64,000 nt of DNA from Smallanthus sonchifolius (lineage: Eukaryota > Streptophyta > Magnoliopsida > Asterales > Asteraceae), in contig CM042032.1 of assembly GCA_023525975.1 (NCBI GenBank), positions 24,000,001 to 24,064,000 of the forward strand, given 5' to 3'. Every line of letters begins with the position of its first letter. Position 1 is the stretch's first letter. The notes below the pieces were generated by a model that did not search any database, was not told where the DNA came from, and saw nothing but the letters and a program-made list of their open reading frames with translations. Positions 63,061 to 64,000 of the stretch are shown one piece after another. Made by a program: the position numbers and the translations under genes.

Positions 63061-64000
63061 TAAACGCTAATGAGGCACAAGCAAACAACGACATGATAAA
63101 CGGTACGTTTCTCCTAAACAATCATTATATATCCATTTTATTTGATACCGGTGCGGATAGGAGTTTTGTGTCTCTTACCTTTGAATCTCGACTTACTAAA
63201 CAAAGAACGAAACTTGACAATTCTTATTCCGTGGAGATAGCAAACGGAAAATCTATTACTATAAATTCTGTTATCCGCAACTGCAATCTTAATGATCATG
63301 TGTTCTCTGTTGATCTCCTTCCAATGCAATTTGGAAGCTTTGATATTATAATTGGCATGGACTGGTTATCCAAGCACCATTCCGAGGTTATTTGCTATGA
63401 AAAGTGCATTCGTATACCTCTCCCTTCGGGCGACACGTTAGTTATTTTCGGTGAAAAACCGTGTCGTGGTCTTCAACTTATGTCTTGCACATTGGCACAA
63501 AAGTACTTGCGGAAAAAGTACGTTGCCTTATTGGCCCACGTAGTTGACACGAAAGACAAAGGTAAGAAACTACAGGATATTCCGATCATTCGAGACTTTC
63601 CCGAGGTATTCCCCGAGGATTTACCTGGTCTTCCTCCTCCTAGACAAGTAGAGTTTCGTATTGACCTTGTGCCAGGAGAAACTCCCGTGGCAAAAGCTCC
63701 CTATCATCTTGCACCTTCTGAGATGCAAGAGCTCGCAAGTCAATTACAAGAACTCTCATCTAAAGGATTCATCCGCCCGAGCCATTCACCTTGGGGTTCT
63801 CCCGTGCTGTTCGTAAAGAAAAAGGATGGATCGTTTCGAATGTGCATCGATTATCGTGAACTCAACAAGATTACAATCAAGAACCGTTATCCTTTACCCC
63901 GTATCGATGATCTTTTCGATCAACTTCAAGGTTCAACATGTTTCTCCAAGATTGACCTTCGTTCCGGATACCATAAACTTCGTGTTCTCGATGAAGACAT
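63061..64000 (+). CDS. pol: Gypsy-3 pol, N-terminal part (protease and start of RT), runs off the edge
   Basis: The frame is open from 62811 to the last base. Protease active site DTGA at 63144-63155, the site lost in Gypsy-2, and the IIGMDWLSKHH motif follow. The connector (FPEVFPEDLPGLPP) leads to RT with SPWGSPVLFVKKKDGSFRMCIDYRELNK and IDDLFDQLQGSTCFSKIDLRSGYHKL. The catalytic FIDD box would lie just beyond 64000. No stop is seen, so the downstream part may be intact, but gag upstream is broken. Confidence 0.9.

Larger units (their letters stand above)
58704..64000 (+). mobile_element. Gypsy-3: Ty3/gypsy element (Tekay/Del-like), 5' half
   Basis: 5' LTR 58704-61063, PBS 61067, leader, broken gag and an open pol running off the right edge. 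Gag, leader and LTR end resemble Gypsy-2, so they are related families. The expected target duplication is CTTTA (58699-58703) and would be confirmed beyond the window. Confidence 0.9.

Overview
The window looks like plant nuclear DNA made almost entirely of LTR retrotransposons nested in one another. I found no convincing host gene, structural RNA gene, CRISPR array or bacterial feature. Every complete start junction has a tRNA-iMet-type primer-binding site (TGGTATCAGAGC or a one-base variant), and the coding remains are Ty3/gypsy chromovirus (Tekay/Del-like) and Ty1/copia (SIRE/Maximus-like) polyproteins. The gag and extra-ORF styles resemble what I remember from Asteraceae repeats, so an Asteraceae or related asterid genome is my inference. 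It is not proven here.

Layout, left to right. (1) 1-3294 and 15886-16264: 5' part of a minus-strand copia element (Copia-1: gag, leader, 5' LTR). Its LTR is split by Gypsy-1 (3295-15880, plus strand), a full-length, recent element with 3.16 and 3.18 kb LTRs, a CTAAC target duplication, an extra ORF before gag, gag, and a complete pol. (2) 16265-22869 and 33202-35390: plus-strand Copia-2 (gag, pol, then an env-like ORF), apparently interrupted by Copia-1 at its left and certainly by Gypsy-2 (22870-33201, minus strand, TCATA duplication) inside the env-like ORF. (3) 35391-43325: a gypsy LTR fragment (LTR-A) that received the complete but RT-less Copia-3 (35681-42142, AAATT duplication), fused to a second LTR-like block (LTR-B, 42223-43325). 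(4) 43326-48008: minus-strand Copia-4 (5' LTR, leader, gag, PR, part of IN). (5) 48009-49554: unresolved repeat-derived spacer. (6) 49555-53997: Copia-5 (minus; pol and part of gag). It is cut by Copia-6 (53998-57474, minus; 3' LTR plus a second copy of the env-like ORF). Copia-6 is cut by Copia-7 (57475-58703, minus; 3' LTR and 3' tail), which is cut by Gypsy-3 (58704 to the right edge, plus; 5' LTR, leader, gag, start of pol).

How the parts relate. Gypsy-1 is the only element whose pol is fully open; one TGA separates gag from pol and one TAG splits its upstream ORF. All the others carry stops, frameshifts or deletions. Copia-3 has lost reverse transcriptase and RNase H yet has two LTRs and a target duplication, so it was probably mobilised in trans.

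The most interesting signal is non-coding. Most LTRs here carry arrays of short palindromes whose sequence is family specific. In five LTRs (Copia-1, -3, -4, -7 and LTR-B) the nearest palindrome stops about 16-19 bp upstream of the TATA box. In Copia-1 and -7 the palindromes recur every 33-34 bp. In three copia families the same palindrome also fills the leader between primer-binding site and gag. Two further signals are a stem just after the primer-binding site shared by all three gypsy elements, and a promoter-like segment in front of the env-like ORF.
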